The notes beneath the pieces were generated by a model. The model was not told where the DNA came from and searched no databases. It was given only the letters and a program-made list of their open reading frames with translations. A DNA stretch of 64,000 nt. It comes from an uncultured Rothia sp. Its GTDB lineage: Bacteria; Actinomycetota; Actinomycetes; Actinomycetales; Micrococcaceae. Positions 63,417 to 64,000 of this stretch are shown here, in pieces; position 1 is the first letter of the stretch, and every line of letters starts with the position of its first letter. The DNA is taken from assembly GCA_946222285.1 (NCBI GenBank), contig CAMIIP010000001.1, forward strand, positions 186,001 through 250,000. Reading direction: 5' to 3'. The position numbers and the translations under genes are program-made.

Positions 63417-64000
63417 GTGAAAAATAATCTCAACAAAATTATTTTGTTATCTACGCTTGTCTTAATATCTTGCGGGCTTTCGCTATTATTCGGAGCTGGC
63501 ATATGGCGACCGTGGTTTGCTACTGTTCTCTATATTGTCCTCACCATTTCTGGCTGGACTTTTGTAATCGGGATTGCAATTATTCTGTCCCGTGCGCTTC
63601 ATGTGTCTTCCCTCCACACATCAACCAACGGATTTGCACATTTTATGGTGCTCATGATTACATGGGTGGTCGCTCTCGGTGGGCTTCTCACCGCTACATT
63701 ATATGTATTTGTGTTTTGGTTGTTTTCACAACCAAATACGTTGACCGCTGCTGACGGCACCACAATCTATGCTCGATGCCAATGGCTTGAGTCAAAAAAC
63801 TGCGAATACACCAAAGCTAATTCGTGGTTTACCCGAGTTCCTTCTGATTATCAGCCCTCCTACATCATAGATTCAACGCCGGAAAACATCTCTTCATCCC
63901 CTCCGCTTTCGGGCGAACCGACTACAGCTGAGCCAGCTGAAACCACCGAAACACCGTCTATCCCTCTATCCTCAGAAGTAGCTGAAGATTCCATCATTGC
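63417..64000 (+). CDS. Membrane protein of unknown function, partial (cut by window end)
   Basis: An open frame of 194 codons runs off the window without a stop. I do not recognise the family. The start is GTG 63417 behind TAAGG, or an in-frame GTG at 63399. Visible: three membrane segments (about residues 7-28, 33-58 and 75-100), then a short Cys-containing external segment (YARCQWLESKNCEY near 120) with two Cys that could form a disulfide, and a Ser/Thr/Pro/Glu-rich region from about 150, typical of an extracytoplasmic linker. Composition is AT-richer at its start than its neighbours. It is divergent from mycothione reductase. Confidence 0.65.
   Translation, partial: MKNNLNKIILLSTLVLISCGLSLLFGAGIWRPWFATVLYIVLTISGWTFVIGIAIILSRALHVSSLHTSTNGFAHFMVLMITWVVALGGLLTATLYVFVFWLFSQPNTLTAADGTTIYARCQWLESKNCEYTKANSWFTRVPSDYQPSYIIDSTPENISSSPPLSGEPTTAEPAETTETPSIPLSSEVAEDSII

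Noticed and set aside
1..64000. CRISPR arrays, rRNA or tRNA genes, insertion sequences, prophage
   Set aside because: No regularly spaced repeats, no transposase, integrase or phage genes and no RNA gene signatures were recognised by eye; small tRNAs could be missed but gaps large enough are few.

Overview
The window is chromosomal DNA of a high-GC-lineage Gram-positive (Actinomycetota). The best fit is the family Micrococcaceae, possibly Rothia. Supporting signs are a mycothione reductase, class II DAHP synthase, Wag31/DivIVA and SepF beside the dcw cluster, a PknL/Rv2175c pair, polyphosphate glucokinase and a DUF3040 gene before mraZ. Base composition looks close to half G+C, low for the phylum, and MurE carries a DDPH rather than DNPR motif, as expected for lysine-type peptidoglycan. 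The genus is an inference, not a proof.

Layout. 1-6.2 kb: nitrogen assimilation (glnA, glnE adenylyltransferase, a second glutamine synthetase). 6.3-10 kb: panB, a poorly coded 0.6-kb stretch with two large inverted repeats, a small SPOR-like gene, map and ppgK. 10.1-19.4 kb: a five-gene glycogen operon glgP-glgB-glgC-glgA-glgX whose proteins resemble the proteobacterial forms. glgB is broken by a 61-bp insertion made of a 28-bp direct repeat plus 33 bp, and glgX by a +1 frameshift in a C tract and an in-frame TAG. 19.6-22.7 kb: TPP riboswitch and thiM-thiE-thiD/tenA. 22.8-24.7 kb: nrdR-hisD (minus strand).

24.8-53.2 kb (all minus strand): dnaE, rluD-type synthase, lspA, divIVA, yggT, sepF, yggS, pgeF and the division/cell-wall cluster (ftsZ, ftsQ, murC, murG, ftsW, murD, mraY, murF, murE, ftsI, ftsL-like, rsmH, mraZ), then a DUF3040 gene and dinB. 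Triple GTGGRG MraZ boxes precede mraZ. A short hairpin followed by T5 sits between ftsQ and ftsZ. A 30-bp perfect palindrome overlaps the dinB promoter.

53.3-64 kb: polyprenyl diphosphate synthase, an Rv2175c-like regulator divergent from a PknL-like kinase, aroG, a PlsC-type acyltransferase, an esterase gene frameshifted just before its catalytic His and overlapping the next gene, a long-chain acyl-CoA synthetase, mycothione reductase, and a membrane-protein gene cut by the window end.

Most of the window is ordinary core genome. The unusual parts are the apparently transferred and partly decayed glycogen operon, the repeat-flanked and potentially reversible lesion in glgB, the frameshifted esterase, and a series of long, often perfect hairpins at gene ends, several without a U-tract. 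No rRNA, tRNA, insertion sequence or CRISPR array was recognised.
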